Assembly (NCBI GenBank): GCA_017643965.1
Contig: JAEPMM010000045.1
Location: 1 to 13,071 of the forward strand
DNA from: Marinobacter sp.
GTDB taxonomy: Bacteria > Pseudomonadota > Gammaproteobacteria > Pseudomonadales > Oleiphilaceae
Direction of reading: 5' to 3'
Length of the DNA: 13,071 bases
In this document: piece after piece, positions 1-7,853 of the stretch
How positions within the stretch are numbered: position 1 is the stretch's first letter
Layout of the letters: every line of letters begins with the position of its first letter
Translations under genes and position numbers: made by a program
Notes under the pieces: generated by a model
Databases searched by the model: none
Told to the model about the DNA's origin: nothing
What the model saw: the letters and a program-made list of their open reading frames with translations, nothing else

Positions 1-1356
1 CAGAGTGAAATCTCGCTGATTCGCTCCTACCTTGCCCGCACCCGCAGCGATGAGAAAAGCGCATCAGACCTCACCCGACAGGTGCTCCGAGACATCGACC
101 ACACCCGTATTCCACTGAAATCGGTAACCTACTACGGTGTGGGGCTGGATTATTATGGCAAAGGGGATCTGGCATCGGCCCAGGAAGCACTGCGTTCGGC
201 GGTACGATACGGCGAGCTCGAACGCAAACCCAGCACGGTCCTCTCCAGTGGCGGATTGCTGGCGTGGATCCAGTACAACCGCGGCGATATTGATGAAGGG
301 CTGGAAACCTGCACATCGGTGCGTCGCTGGGTAGATCAGCACTATGCCGATCCGTCCCAGCCCAGGCTGATATCGTGCTGGCAGAACAGCGCACTGACCG
401 AGATCTACCGGGAACGCAATGAGCCCGAGCTGGCGGCATCGCACCTGGCGCCGCTGCTGGACCACGTCACCAACGGCACCGAGCCGGGCCAGCATGTCAT
501 CATTCAGTATGTTCGCGGCCACCTGGCATTCAGCGAGGGGCGCCATGAAGAGGCCATATCGGCCCTTGAGGACGCGGTTTCGGTGGCTCGTCGACGCCGC
601 GATCACATCGTGTTCGAGCCACCGGCGTGTTCGGCACTGTTGTCCCGCTGTTACCTTGCCTCCGGCCATCCTGAACAGGCCATGCACTGGGTTGAATCGG
701 TAAAAGGCGAAGCATTTTCCAACCCCCAGAATTTCGAGCAGAACCAGATCAGCACCGCCCGAGTTCTGGTGGCGTCACACCGCGCTGACGAGGCGATTGC
801 ACTGCTGACCCCGATGCGCGCGAGCGCAGAGAAGGATCAGCATTTCCGTCATCTGGTGGAAATTCTCACCGTGCATGCCGAAGCCCTGTACGATGCAAAC
901 AGAGCAGAGGAAGGGGATGAGATGCTGACACTGGCCGTAAAGAAAGGGGCGGAGGCCGGCTTCATGCGGATCTTTGCCGAAGAAAGCGCCGCCATTCGCC
1001 AGCGATTGCTGGACCTGCCGGCACTGAAAATCCCGTCAAGCTGGAACAGCCGTGTGCTCGATATGCTTCGGAATCTGGATCGGGTTGTCCCCGAGCCAGC
1101 CGAGGTCGAAGAGCAACCCCCGCGCGCAAGGCCGCCCGATTCAGGCAATGACGCCCTTGCCGAACCTCTGAGCCAACGGGAACGGGAAGTTCTCGATCTG
1201 ATCAACAAGGGGCTCGCCAACAAGGAGATTGCCGCGCGGATGACCGTCGCCCCGGCAACGGTGAAAGCCCACATCCGCAACCTCTACGGCAAGCTTGACG
1301 TCAGTCGTCGCACGGAGGCGCTGGCGAGGGCGCGGGAACTGGGGTTGCTGGATTAA
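1..1356 (+). CDS. LuxR-family (MalT-type) transcriptional regulator, C-terminal part
   Basis: The frame is open from the first base, so the true start and the expected N-terminal ATPase region lie upstream; the GTG at 82 is only an internal codon. The visible 451 residues hold a helical, TPR-like array with recurring units (for example YYGKGDLASAQEALRSAV and LAFSEGRHEEAISALEDAV). This is followed by the segment 'GFMRIFAEE' typical of MalT-type proteins, a charged proline-rich linker, and a C-terminal LuxR helix-turn-helix at about residues 390-451 (starts LSQREREVLDLI, contains NKEIAARM, TVKAHIRNLYGKL). Proteins of this class are ATP-dependent activators in which the TPR region senses an inducer or partner protein and the HTH binds DNA. 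The ligand and targets cannot be read from this fragment, so no symbol is given. The gene ends in TAA and is followed by a 267-nt gap, then the convergent dinG gene. Confidence 0.93.
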   Translation, partial: QSEISLIRSYLARTRSDEKSASDLTRQVLRDIDHTRIPLKSVTYYGVGLDYYGKGDLASAQEALRSAVRYGELERKPSTVLSSGGLLAWIQYNRGDIDEGLETCTSVRRWVDQHYADPSQPRLISCWQNSALTEIYRERNEPELAASHLAPLLDHVTNGTEPGQHVIIQYVRGHLAFSEGRHEEAISALEDAVSVARRRRDHIVFEPPACSALLSRCYLASGHPEQAMHWVESVKGEAFSNPQNFEQNQISTARVLVASHRADEAIALLTPMRASAEKDQHFRHLVEILTVHAEALYDANRAEEGDEMLTLAVKKGAEAGFMRIFAEESAAIRQRLLDLPALKIPSSWNSRVLDMLRNLDRVVPEPAEVEEQPPRARPPDSGNDALAEPLSQREREVLDLINKGLANKEIAARMTVAPATVKAHIRNLYGKLDVSRRTEALARARELGLLD

Positions 1357-1380
1357 CACCGTCATCTGGCGGCGCCACTT

Positions 1381-1396
1381 TGTGATGCGTGTCACA
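1381..1396. promoter_or_regulatory. Perfect CRP/Vfr-type binding dyad
   Basis: TGTGATGCGTGTCACA matches all ten conserved positions of the CRP consensus TGTGA-N6-TCACA. It lies 25 bp after the luxR stop, in a gap where both flanking genes end, so it is not upstream of a protein gene on either strand. The motif is seen directly. Its use by a CRP/Vfr homologue, and its role at a promoter for the structured region downstream, are inferred. Confidence 0.6.
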
Positions 1397-1471
1397 CTTT
1401 GCCCGAAGTAATCTGCCCCACTACGCCCTTTGGACGATCCGGTTACGCCCCGGCTTCTTCTATGATGATCC

Positions 1472-1609
1472 CCATGGTGAGGCAAGCCTTCACCGGGAAT
1501 TCTGAAACTTCAGGCCTTCAGACTTCTTGTTCCGCGTTTTTTCGACGCCCGGGTTCGAACCGAACCCCTTTTGACAAGAGCCGCTCCTCATCGGGTGGCT
1601 CTTTTTTTT
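1472..1609 (+). ncRNA. Candidate CRP-controlled small RNA
   Basis: No convincing protein gene occupies this stretch between the convergent luxR and dinG genes, yet it is dense in potential stem-loops read on the plus strand. They are GGTGAGG/CTTCACC (1476-1482 with 1488-1494, one G-U pair), TCTGAA/TTCAGA (1501-1506 with 1517-1522), GCGT/ACGC around a U-rich loop (1534-1537 with 1545-1548), GGGTTCG/CGAACCC with an AAC loop (1551-1557 with 1561-1567), and a terminator with eight T. A TATGAT box at 1461-1466 would start transcription near 1472, which puts the centre of the CRP dyad at about -83, a spacing seen at class I CRP promoters. The -35 region is poor, as is usual for activator-dependent promoters. 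The 5' end is a guess. I do not recognise an RNA family. The alternative is that these are the 3' ends of the flanking mRNAs plus chance structure. Confidence 0.42.
1576..1609 (+). terminator. Rho-independent terminator, plus strand
   Basis: AAGAGCCGC (1576-1584) pairs with GTGGCTCTT (1595-1603), giving nine pairs with one G-U and a 10-nt loop. The 3' arm runs straight into eight T (1602-1609). In this direction it would end the candidate small RNA or luxR read-through. In the opposite direction it lies 15 nt after the dinG stop, but it lacks a good U tract there, so it would be a weaker terminator for dinG. Confidence 0.85.
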
Positions 1610-1623
1610 GGAGTAGAAAACGG

Positions 1624-3816
1624 TCAGTGCTCAATGATCCTGCGGAATGGCGGTAGTGCGTCCAGCAGCAGTTGGCCGTACCGGCGTGCGATAATCCGAC
1701 GGTCAAGGATGGTCACCCGTCCGGTGTCCTGCTCGGTGCGCAGCAAGCGGCCCACGGCCTGCACCAGCTTGATGGAGGCGTCCGGCACGGTGATTTCCAT
1801 GAACGGATTGCCGCCCCGCTGAGTCACCCACTCGGCCAGACTGGCCTCAATGGGGTCATCCGGCACCGAAAATGGCAGCCGTGTGATCACCACATGGCCG
1901 AGATACTTGCCGGGCAGGTCGATTCCCTCGGCGAAACTGGCGACGCCGAACAACACACTGGGTCGGCCCTCATCAACCCGGGCGCAGTGCTGGCGCAGCA
2001 CTTCGCCTTTGGCCATGTCGTCCTGGGTGATGATCAGGTCCGGGTGTTCCGGCGCCAGCGCATCCCGCACAAGTTGCATTTGCCGGCGGGAGGTGAACAA
2101 CACCAGAGTAGCCTTCTCCCCTGCCCACAGAGCCGGCAACCGTGACACCAATGCGTCCGTAAAAGCATCATCGGTGGGCATGGCGGTCATCGCCGGTACT
2201 TCCACAGTGGCCATTTCGGCATAGCGGAAAGAACTCGGCACCACCAGAAAACGGCTGGCCTCCGGCAGGCCTGCCCGTGCCTGAAGGCGATCGAATCGTC
2301 CCAACGCGGTCAGCGTGGCACTGGTCAGCACCGCGCCGTAGGCCCGCGACCATAAACGGGAATACAACAGATTGTCTGCCAGTACCGGGCTGCTGAAGAG
2401 GGTGATATCTTCGGCGTGATCCCAGCGTTGGCGAACCGCCCAGCGGGCCGCCGGTGGGCTTTTCAGCTTTGCTCGGGGTTTGGGCGGTGCCTCCTCGCCG
2501 GACGCGTCCTGCTCGGCTTTCACTGCCGTGGGCTCACACCAGGCCGCCCAGAGTCTCAGCTGCTCTTCCGAACGAGCGTGGAAGGATCCGATCACCGGGT
2601 ACCAGGACTCTGCTGTCTCCCGATCCACCTCATGTTCTTTACGCTCATCAAAGGCTTTCTGCAGCTCATCCGCCATCACGCCAAGCTGACGAACCAGGTT
2701 GGCGGTTACCAGGCGCGCGTTTGCAGCCAGCTCCGCCAGTGCTTCCGGCAACTCACCTTCCGGATACCGCCACTGGGCAGAGCGACGTTCCTCACTGAAT
2801 TCCCAGCCGGTATTCTGCTCGGCCTCGTCATAGACCTCGGTCAGCGCCACGTCCACTTCCCGGGAGGCATGGCTGACACGATCAATGGTCTTTGCCGCCA
2901 GCGTCGACGGCGACAGGTAGGGTTGCATCTTGCCCAGCGCCTGCGAAAGCTGCTTGAGCCACTGGCGCGTGGCATTCAGCGGAACCGACGCGGCGAAATG
3001 ATTGAGTGCCTTGTCGGGTAAATGGTGGGCTTCGTCAAAAATGAACAGGGCATTCTCCGGCTCCGGCAGAATAGCGCCGCCGCCCAACGCCAGATCCGCC
3101 AGCACCAGATCGTGATTGGCTACCACGATATCAGCATCGTCCAGGTCTTTACGGGCGTCGAAGAAGGCACAGCTGTCAAAGTAGCTGCAATGCCGGTTGG
3201 TGCACTGGCGGTGGTCGGTGGTCACCTGGCGCCAGACGTCATCGGGAATCTGGTCAGGCCAGTGGTCCCGATCGCCATCCCAGGTACGGGACCCGTAACT
3301 GGCCAACATTTCCTCAAAGAATGCTCGGGTGCCTGGCTCCTCATGCCCCGGGCCATCAAGCAGGAACAGTGGCATGGTATCGCTGTCGCCATTACCCTCG
3401 TCATGCAGTCTTGCCTCCAGCCGCGACATGCACAGGTAGCGTCCGCGGCCCTTCGCCAGGGTCCATGAAAAATCCATTTTACTGTGTTTCTTCAGGTCCG
3501 GCAGATCCTTGTGCACGATCTGGTCCTGCAACGCGACCGTGGCGGTCGAGATGACCAGGGTCTTGCCCAGCGCCCTGGCAACCGGAATTGCCGCAATCAG
3601 ATAGGCCAGAGTCTTCCCGGTACCGGTACCCGCTTCCACCACACAGGCGGACGGGGGCGAGGTGCGCTGGCCGTCATTTTCGGTGATATCGCCCATATAC
3701 CGCGCGATTTCCGCAATCATCAGGCGCTGACCGTAACGGGCACGAATATCCTTGCCCGCCAGCACGTCCCGGTAGCTTTGCTGAATCTGCTGCTTGGTGT
3801 CGTCAGCGAGGGCCAT
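1624..3816 (-). CDS. dinG: ATP-dependent DNA helicase DinG
   Basis: This 730-residue superfamily 2 (XPD-like) iron-sulfur helicase is close in length to E. coli DinG (716). Visible motifs are Walker A EAGTGTGKT (61-69), four cysteines expected to hold a 4Fe-4S cluster (C129, C205, C210, C216, with the last three spaced 5 and 6 residues as in E. coli), the DEAH box (261-264), and the C-terminal motifs FAEGIDLPG and QAVGRLLR (686-693). DinG unwinds DNA 5' to 3', including D-loops and R-loops, and helps replication pass transcription complexes. The ATG shares one base with the gspB stop (TGATG) and has only a weak ribosome site of its own, so translation probably depends on coupling. I see no LexA-type CTGT-N8-ACAG site in the upstream gaps, so SOS control as in E. 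coli is not evident. It is the last gene of the minus-strand cluster. Confidence 0.96.
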   Translation of the reverse strand: MALADDTKQQIQQSYRDVLAGKDIRARYGQRLMIAEIARYMGDITENDGQRTSPPSACVVEAGTGTGKTLAYLIAAIPVARALGKTLVISTATVALQDQIVHKDLPDLKKHSKMDFSWTLAKGRGRYLCMSRLEARLHDEGNGDSDTMPLFLLDGPGHEEPGTRAFFEEMLASYGSRTWDGDRDHWPDQIPDDVWRQVTTDHRQCTNRHCSYFDSCAFFDARKDLDDADIVVANHDLVLADLALGGGAILPEPENALFIFDEAHHLPDKALNHFAASVPLNATRQWLKQLSQALGKMQPYLSPSTLAAKTIDRVSHASREVDVALTEVYDEAEQNTGWEFSEERRSAQWRYPEGELPEALAELAANARLVTANLVRQLGVMADELQKAFDERKEHEVDRETAESWYPVIGSFHARSEEQLRLWAAWCEPTAVKAEQDASGEEAPPKPRAKLKSPPAARWAVRQRWDHAEDITLFSSPVLADNLLYSRLWSRAYGAVLTSATLTALGRFDRLQARAGLPEASRFLVVPSSFRYAEMATVEVPAMTAMPTDDAFTDALVSRLPALWAGEKATLVLFTSRRQMQLVRDALAPEHPDLIITQDDMAKGEVLRQHCARVDEGRPSVLFGVASFAEGIDLPGKYLGHVVITRLPFSVPDDPIEASLAEWVTQRGGNPFMEITVPDASIKLVQAVGRLLRTEQDTGRVTILDRRIIARRYGQLLLDALPPFRRIIEH

Positions 3817-4487
3817 CAGCGAGGGCTCACCCAGTCACGAACCACACCCACACGGAACCGGCGGCCCTCCTTGCTGAGCTCTACTCCCTCTTCGGTGATG
3901 CGTTCAACACGAATGCCGGAAAAGCTGTCGCCGACCCGCATATACTGGTTGTTGATCATCACCCGTCTCGCCGACGGCTCAGAGGCGTAGATGTGACTGT
4001 TGAACTTCAGATCGGGAATGCTTCTCTGAAACGGCACGGGCAACTCGACAAGGTGCGGCACACGGCCCTCCGGGATTTGCGCGGGTTCAGTGGGGGACGC
4101 CACCGGCAACCTGCGGTCCGGTACAATAATTGTGGGCGCCAGGCGGGGCTCCGGCTCGCCGGTTTCAATGAGTTCAGGCTCACGCACGGGGGGCACCTCG
4201 GGCACGTTAACAACAGGTGTGTCCCGGGTTTCCGGGGTTTCCTGAGGCTCCGGTGCCTCCTGTGTCTCCGGCGCTGTAGTCGTAAGGGTCTTCTCCGTCA
4301 TCACCGGCCAGAATATGAAGGCCAGAACCACGGCGTTAATGATCAGCGCAATGGTGATCCAGACGGCAGGCGGGACCGATTTCTTACGCGGCTTGTGAAT
4401 TATCTGAACCTGTTGGCCGAGGTCAGGAACCTTGCCCTGGCGGCGCTCGCTTTCGGATTTTCTGAGGGCGTCAAGAATGTAGGACAT
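3816..4487 (-). CDS. gspB: GspB-like type II secretion assembly protein
   Basis: The 223-residue product begins MSYILDALRKSESERR, the hallmark cytoplasmic N-terminus of the GspB/ExeB/PulB group. It then has one membrane segment (about 41-62), a proline- and glutamate-rich periplasmic linker (about 70-150), and a compact C-terminal GspB domain (about 151-220, with PDLKFNSHIYASEPSARRVMIN in its core). In Aeromonas the GspA-GspB complex remodels or binds peptidoglycan so that the GspD secretin can multimerise in the outer membrane. The gene is translationally tied to both neighbours: its ATG overlaps the gspA stop and its stop overlaps the dinG ATG. The rest of the type II secretion genes are not in this window, so the partner secretin must be encoded elsewhere. 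Confidence 0.9.
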   Translation of the reverse strand: MSYILDALRKSESERRQGKVPDLGQQVQIIHKPRKKSVPPAVWITIALIINAVVLAFIFWPVMTEKTLTTTAPETQEAPEPQETPETRDTPVVNVPEVPPVREPELIETGEPEPRLAPTIIVPDRRLPVASPTEPAQIPEGRVPHLVELPVPFQRSIPDLKFNSHIYASEPSARRVMINNQYMRVGDSFSGIRVERITEEGVELSKEGRRFRVGVVRDWVSPR

Positions 4488-6256
4488 CAGTTCCCTCCAC
4501 CCGATGCGCCGTCACTCAGCCGCGGGAGATCTGCGTCCAGGTCGTTGTTTATCTGAATGAGGGTCATGGGGCCGGCAATGCCGTCAACGGCCAGGCCTTT
4601 CTTGCTCTGGAACCACCTTACCTGTTCGTCCAGGTCCATTCGATTGATCCGGTCGTTCTCTGCAGGATCAGGGCTGTACAGTTCCGCCAACTCCATCATT
4701 CTGGCGGCCATGCCGGCGCGGGCAGCCGGGGTTTCGTCGCGCTCACCCAGCATGTAGGACGGCAACTGCCAGAGCACAGTGAACTTTCCGGACCAATAGC
4801 GTTCAAGGGAACCGGCACTCACTGTCTGCAAGCCGTCCGTGGTCAACAGCACCGCCTCCTTGCCGTTAATGCTGCGCAGTGCGGCATAACCGGTTTCTCC
4901 CGTCGCCCCTGCCCGGGAATCCTCTCCCATGTTCTCTTCCATGTTGCGCAGCTCCAATATGGCGGGCCTGTCCAGAAATGACAGACTGCCCCAGGTCCCC
5001 TGACGGTCGAGGCATCGTAAATTGTTTGCCACGGCAAACAGGCACTCAGCAGGGTTTTCCGAGGGCGAATAGTCCAGACCCCAGATCGAAAACAGCAAAC
5101 GGTAGGCCCCGGTTCGCGAGCTGGTCTGGCGGGCAAAGTCGAACTCCGGAAGGGTCGGAAGGTCGGCCTGCGTGCGGCCTTCTTCCTGATTCTGGTTCTG
5201 GTTCCCGATCTCGCTCTCGCTCTCGCTCTCGCTCTCGTTCTCGATCGCGGCCTCGTCTTCGTCCTCGAGGCGTTCGATGGCACCCTCCAGCGGCTGCACG
5301 GCTTCGCTCGCTTGCGGGCTCGGCGACACCGCATCGGTATCCCAGCGATCGAGCAGCAACACAGTGGCAACCAGCGCCAGCAGCACGGAGGCCGATATCA
5401 TCAGCCAGTGCCGCTTGTTTCTCCCGTTGCGGGAGGCAACAGCGGCTGACATACCACCCTTGACTTCATGCGCGGCCGTGCGGATGTGCCCGCGGGTGAT
5501 GACGTGCTCGCCTTCCGCATAGGCACCCAGCAAGGCACGGTCACTGATCAGGTTGACCAGTCGTGGAATGCCGTCACTGACGCGGAATAATGTCTTGATT
5601 GCGCCGGCGGTGAAGATGTCTGCACGCAGTCCCGCCACTCCGAGCCGGTAACGCAGGTAGCCCGGCAGCTCGTCCGCAGCCAGCGCATCCAGGTGATAAC
5701 GGGCAGTCACTCGCTGGTTCAGCTGGCGAAGCTCCGGTCGCGCCAACAACGCCTGGAGTTCCGGCTGACCCAGCAACACGATCTGGAGCAGCTTCTTTTC
5801 AGCGGTTTCCAGATTGGTCAGCAGCCGCAGCTGCTCAAGCACATCTGCGGACAGGTTCTGTGCTTCGTCAATCACCAGGACTTTGTGGCGGCCCGCCGCA
5901 TGGGCTTTCAGCAGATCGGCATTGATCAGGTCAACCAGCTGTTTGATGCTTGCGCCCAGAGGGTGAGAAATTTCCAGCTCGTCGCAAACCGACGACAGCA
6001 ACTCCCGGGCGGACAACCTGGGGTTAAGAATCAGGGCGATGTCGACGTGGTCGGGAACGTTTTCGATAAAACAGCGGCTGACGGTGGTTTTCCCTGTGCC
6101 CACCTCTCCGGTAATGACAATAAACCCGCCCTGCCCCTGAACGCCATACATGAGGTGCGCCAACGCTTCTTTGTGGCGCTCACTCAGATACAGGTAGCGG
6201 GGATCCGGAGCAATCGAAAACGGGGGTTCCCGAAAACCGAAGAAATCGTAGTACAT
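4487..6256 (-). CDS. gspA: GspA/ExeA-like AAA ATPase with peptidoglycan-binding domain
   Basis: The 589-residue protein starts MYYDFFGFREPPFSIAPDP, the signature of ExeA/GspA ATPases. Domains in order are: a cytoplasmic AAA domain with Walker A GEVGTGKT (50-57), Walker B VLVIDEAQ (126-133), a sensor segment IVLLGQPEL and a candidate arginine finger in LNQRVTARY; one transmembrane helix (about 284-302); an acidic linker with Glu-Ser and Asn-Gln dipeptide repeats (about 328-360); a C39-peptidase-like region (about 375-500) that I expect to be non-catalytic, as in relatives; and a C-terminal peptidoglycan-binding motif (about 540-575, VRWFQSKKGLAVDGIAGP). With GspB it should use ATP to drive insertion of the secretin through the cell wall. 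The ATG at 6256 has only a weak GGA upstream, but the N-terminus matches the family exactly. 'exeA' is an equivalent name. Confidence 0.93.
   Translation of the reverse strand: MYYDFFGFREPPFSIAPDPRYLYLSERHKEALAHLMYGVQGQGGFIVITGEVGTGKTTVSRCFIENVPDHVDIALILNPRLSARELLSSVCDELEISHPLGASIKQLVDLINADLLKAHAAGRHKVLVIDEAQNLSADVLEQLRLLTNLETAEKKLLQIVLLGQPELQALLARPELRQLNQRVTARYHLDALAADELPGYLRYRLGVAGLRADIFTAGAIKTLFRVSDGIPRLVNLISDRALLGAYAEGEHVITRGHIRTAAHEVKGGMSAAVASRNGRNKRHWLMISASVLLALVATVLLLDRWDTDAVSPSPQASEAVQPLEGAIERLEDEDEAAIENESESESESEIGNQNQNQEEGRTQADLPTLPEFDFARQTSSRTGAYRLLFSIWGLDYSPSENPAECLFAVANNLRCLDRQGTWGSLSFLDRPAILELRNMEENMGEDSRAGATGETGYAALRSINGKEAVLLTTDGLQTVSAGSLERYWSGKFTVLWQLPSYMLGERDETPAARAGMAARMMELAELYSPDPAENDRINRMDLDEQVRWFQSKKGLAVDGIAGPMTLIQINNDLDADLPRLSDGASGGGN
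4493..4498 (-). promoter_or_regulatory. Shine-Dalgarno site of gspB inside the end of gspA
   Basis: GGAGGG on the minus strand sits 5 nt before the gspB ATG, within the last glycine codons of gspA. It supports this gspB start and shows gspB can recruit ribosomes itself as well as by termination-reinitiation at the TGATG overlap. Confidence 0.8.
5190..5244 (-). repeat. In-frame hexanucleotide microsatellite in the gspA linker
   Basis: Plus-strand reading shows TTCTGG twice (5190-5201), then TCTCGC four times followed by the variants TCTCGT and TCTCGA (5209-5244). On the coding strand each unit gives a dipeptide, Asn-Gln or Glu-Ser, producing ENESESESESE and NQNQNQ. Because the unit is 6 bp, slipped-strand gain or loss changes linker length without a frameshift. 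It lies in the periplasmic linker between the membrane helix and the C39-like region. Confidence 0.85.
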
Positions 6257-6329
6257 GAGTGTCCAGTCAGGTGCTCAGGCGGAGAAAGAAAAAGTCGCAG
6301 GGACAGACGTCGCCCCCGATACCGCGCTC

Positions 6330-6359
6330 ATCATACCGCCCGGTTCCCTGGCGTGTCAT
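6330..6359 (-). promoter_or_regulatory. Sigma70-like promoter before gspA
   Basis: On the minus strand, ATGACA (6354-6359; 5 of 6 to TTGACA), an 18-bp spacer and TATGAT (6330-6335; 5 of 6 to TATAAT) lie directly after the lipase stop codon. Transcription would begin near 6323 and leave a leader of about 67 nt before gspA. This is the best sigma70 match I found in the window. It suggests gspA-gspB-dinG can be transcribed apart from mlaA-lipase. No repressor dyad was recognised next to it. Confidence 0.55.
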
Positions 6360-6360
6360 C

Positions 6361-7848
6361 TCAGGAGCTACCGGATTCGGCATTGCTGACCAGCCTTAAT
6401 TCACCGGTGGCCCGTTTTTGCTGGTTTTTGAGACGACGGACACAGCGCTCCAGGGTCTTGGAAATCCGGGCGTGGGAACGAATCATTGAGATCTTGGGCC
6501 AGGTCGCGCGCTCACCGGCGAGGATCATTTCCCGCACGTACGCCGGCTCCGGGTTGCTCAGCATACGCCGGAAGTCCCGCCACCGGTAATCGGGCGCTAT
6601 GGTGACATCGCCGGAATAGCGTTGCGCCATGATGGTGTACATCTGTCCGGAGATCTGTCGAAGTATTTCCGGGCGCACCCGCTTGCGGAGGTAGTCGAAC
6701 AACCCCTGGCCGTGGAACTGGATTTCGGACTTGACCAGATGCAGCGGCAGCTTTGCCAGACTGAGTTTTTCGTCCCGCCCGCCCCGGGCCAGAAACGGAA
6801 CCACATGGGGATTGGTCTGGCTGACGATGGTGTAGTTGACGTCGTACAGGTGCATCAGACGCTCAATCGGCAGATCGCTGACCACAGAGCCGTCCACAAA
6901 TTTCAGCCTCGGCATATACGGCAGCGAGTGGCCGTGAATGTCCTTTTTCATCAGGGTGACCGGCGGGAAAATGCCCGGTACTGCGGCACTCGCCAGCGCA
7001 GCACTCCAGACCAGCAGGTACGGCGAGGTGTACCCACTCAACAATCGTGCCTTCTGATGGGCCTGTACCGGCGAGACGCTGACGTTGATGGAGCGCCCGG
7101 TGCGCTGATACGCCTCTTCGAACGTCAGCTCACCCATGTTTGCCCGCAGGCAGGACTTGAGCTGATCCTGATCCATCAGGCCGTCACCCCGCATGGCGCT
7201 GAGCAGCCCCCGCCATTTCCAGGCTTTCAGGTGGTGGTTTTCCGGCACCAGCATTTCCGGGATTTCCGCATCCGTATGAACACCCAGAATGCCGGCAATA
7301 ATGGCGCCAATGCTGGAACCGGCAATCACCTGAGGCAACAGCCCCTTTTCCCAGAGCGCCTTGATGACGCCGAAATGAAACATGCCGAGCGTTGCACCAC
7401 CGCTGAGCAGGAGCGTCGTGCGACCATAGCTGTTCAGGGTGTCGCGGAAGAACTGGAGCTTTTCGGATATCGGGAAACCCGGGACGGGGTGATCGCAAAG
7501 GAAATCCAGCGCTTCACACACCTGAACGATGTACTCTTCAATCAGGTGTTTGGTGCCCACCCGTGACTGGGTATAGAGCGCCGGGTTCCCCATGTTTCCC
7601 AGGTCGTGATGCAACCCCTCCCTCAACGCACGCTTGAGGCGCTCAACATCGTTCTGTTGGCGGTACTGCTGGAGATTGCTGAGCCGATCGTAGATCAGCT
7701 CGTAATGGTAAAGGTCGGAAACAAAATCCTCTTTCCACTCAGCGCTACCCTCGAGGAAATCGAGTTCCAGGGCTGCGGCTTTCCAAACTTCGTAATTGGG
7801 TGCCTCCGCCAGCATTTTGCGAAACTTGCGAATGCGGTCGTCGGTCAT
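6361..7848 (-). CDS. DUF3336-patatin lipase (Tgl3/Tgl4/SDP1-like acyl hydrolase)
   Basis: The 495-residue product has an N-terminal helical DUF3336-type region (about 1-140) followed by a patatin domain. The patatin parts are all present: a glycine-rich oxyanion loop SGGATLG (149-155), the nucleophile elbow GSSIG (177-181, Ser179), and the catalytic aspartate in DGS (Asp319). This arrangement is that of yeast Tgl3/4/5 and plant SDP1 triacylglycerol lipases and of their bacterial relatives, so the substrate may be a neutral lipid or a phospholipid; the sequence alone does not decide. No signal peptide or clear membrane helix is seen, so it is probably cytosolic or peripheral at the inner membrane. 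It begins 5 nt after the mlaA stop, implying one transcript with the outer-membrane phospholipid transporter. No strong ribosome site precedes the ATG, so coupling to mlaA is likely. The C-terminus (about 455-495) is basic and polar and of unknown use. Confidence 0.88.
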   Translation of the reverse strand: MTDDRIRKFRKMLAEAPNYEVWKAAALELDFLEGSAEWKEDFVSDLYHYELIYDRLSNLQQYRQQNDVERLKRALREGLHHDLGNMGNPALYTQSRVGTKHLIEEYIVQVCEALDFLCDHPVPGFPISEKLQFFRDTLNSYGRTTLLLSGGATLGMFHFGVIKALWEKGLLPQVIAGSSIGAIIAGILGVHTDAEIPEMLVPENHHLKAWKWRGLLSAMRGDGLMDQDQLKSCLRANMGELTFEEAYQRTGRSINVSVSPVQAHQKARLLSGYTSPYLLVWSAALASAAVPGIFPPVTLMKKDIHGHSLPYMPRLKFVDGSVVSDLPIERLMHLYDVNYTIVSQTNPHVVPFLARGGRDEKLSLAKLPLHLVKSEIQFHGQGLFDYLRKRVRPEILRQISGQMYTIMAQRYSGDVTIAPDYRWRDFRRMLSNPEPAYVREMILAGERATWPKISMIRSHARISKTLERCVRRLKNQQKRATGELRLVSNAESGSS

Positions 7849-7853
7849 TGGCG

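Noticed and set aside
82..1356. luxR gene starting at the GTG at 82
   Set aside because: The frame is open from base 1, and MalT-type regulators have a large N-terminal ATPase region, so this is an internal codon of a gene cut by the window edge.
1545..1570. tRNA T-arm-like sequence (GGTTCGAACC) suggesting a tRNA or tRNA remnant/attachment site
   Set aside because: No matching acceptor, D or anticodon arms can be drawn around it on either strand. The bases are better explained by a 7-bp hairpin with an AAC loop.
1399..1656. 85-codon plus-strand open frame in the luxR-dinG gap
   Set aside because: It runs through the terminator and into the end of dinG, has no ribosome site, and has a composition unlike a protein.
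6257..6360. LexA (SOS) box controlling the dinG-containing unit
   Set aside because: CTGT occurs once on the minus strand but no ACAG follows at the required spacing.
5693..7566. Long plus-strand open frames (5693-6589 and 6622-7566) opposite gspA and the lipase
   Set aside because: These are antisense shadows of well-supported genes in GC-rich DNA, with no recognisable domain and no ribosome site.
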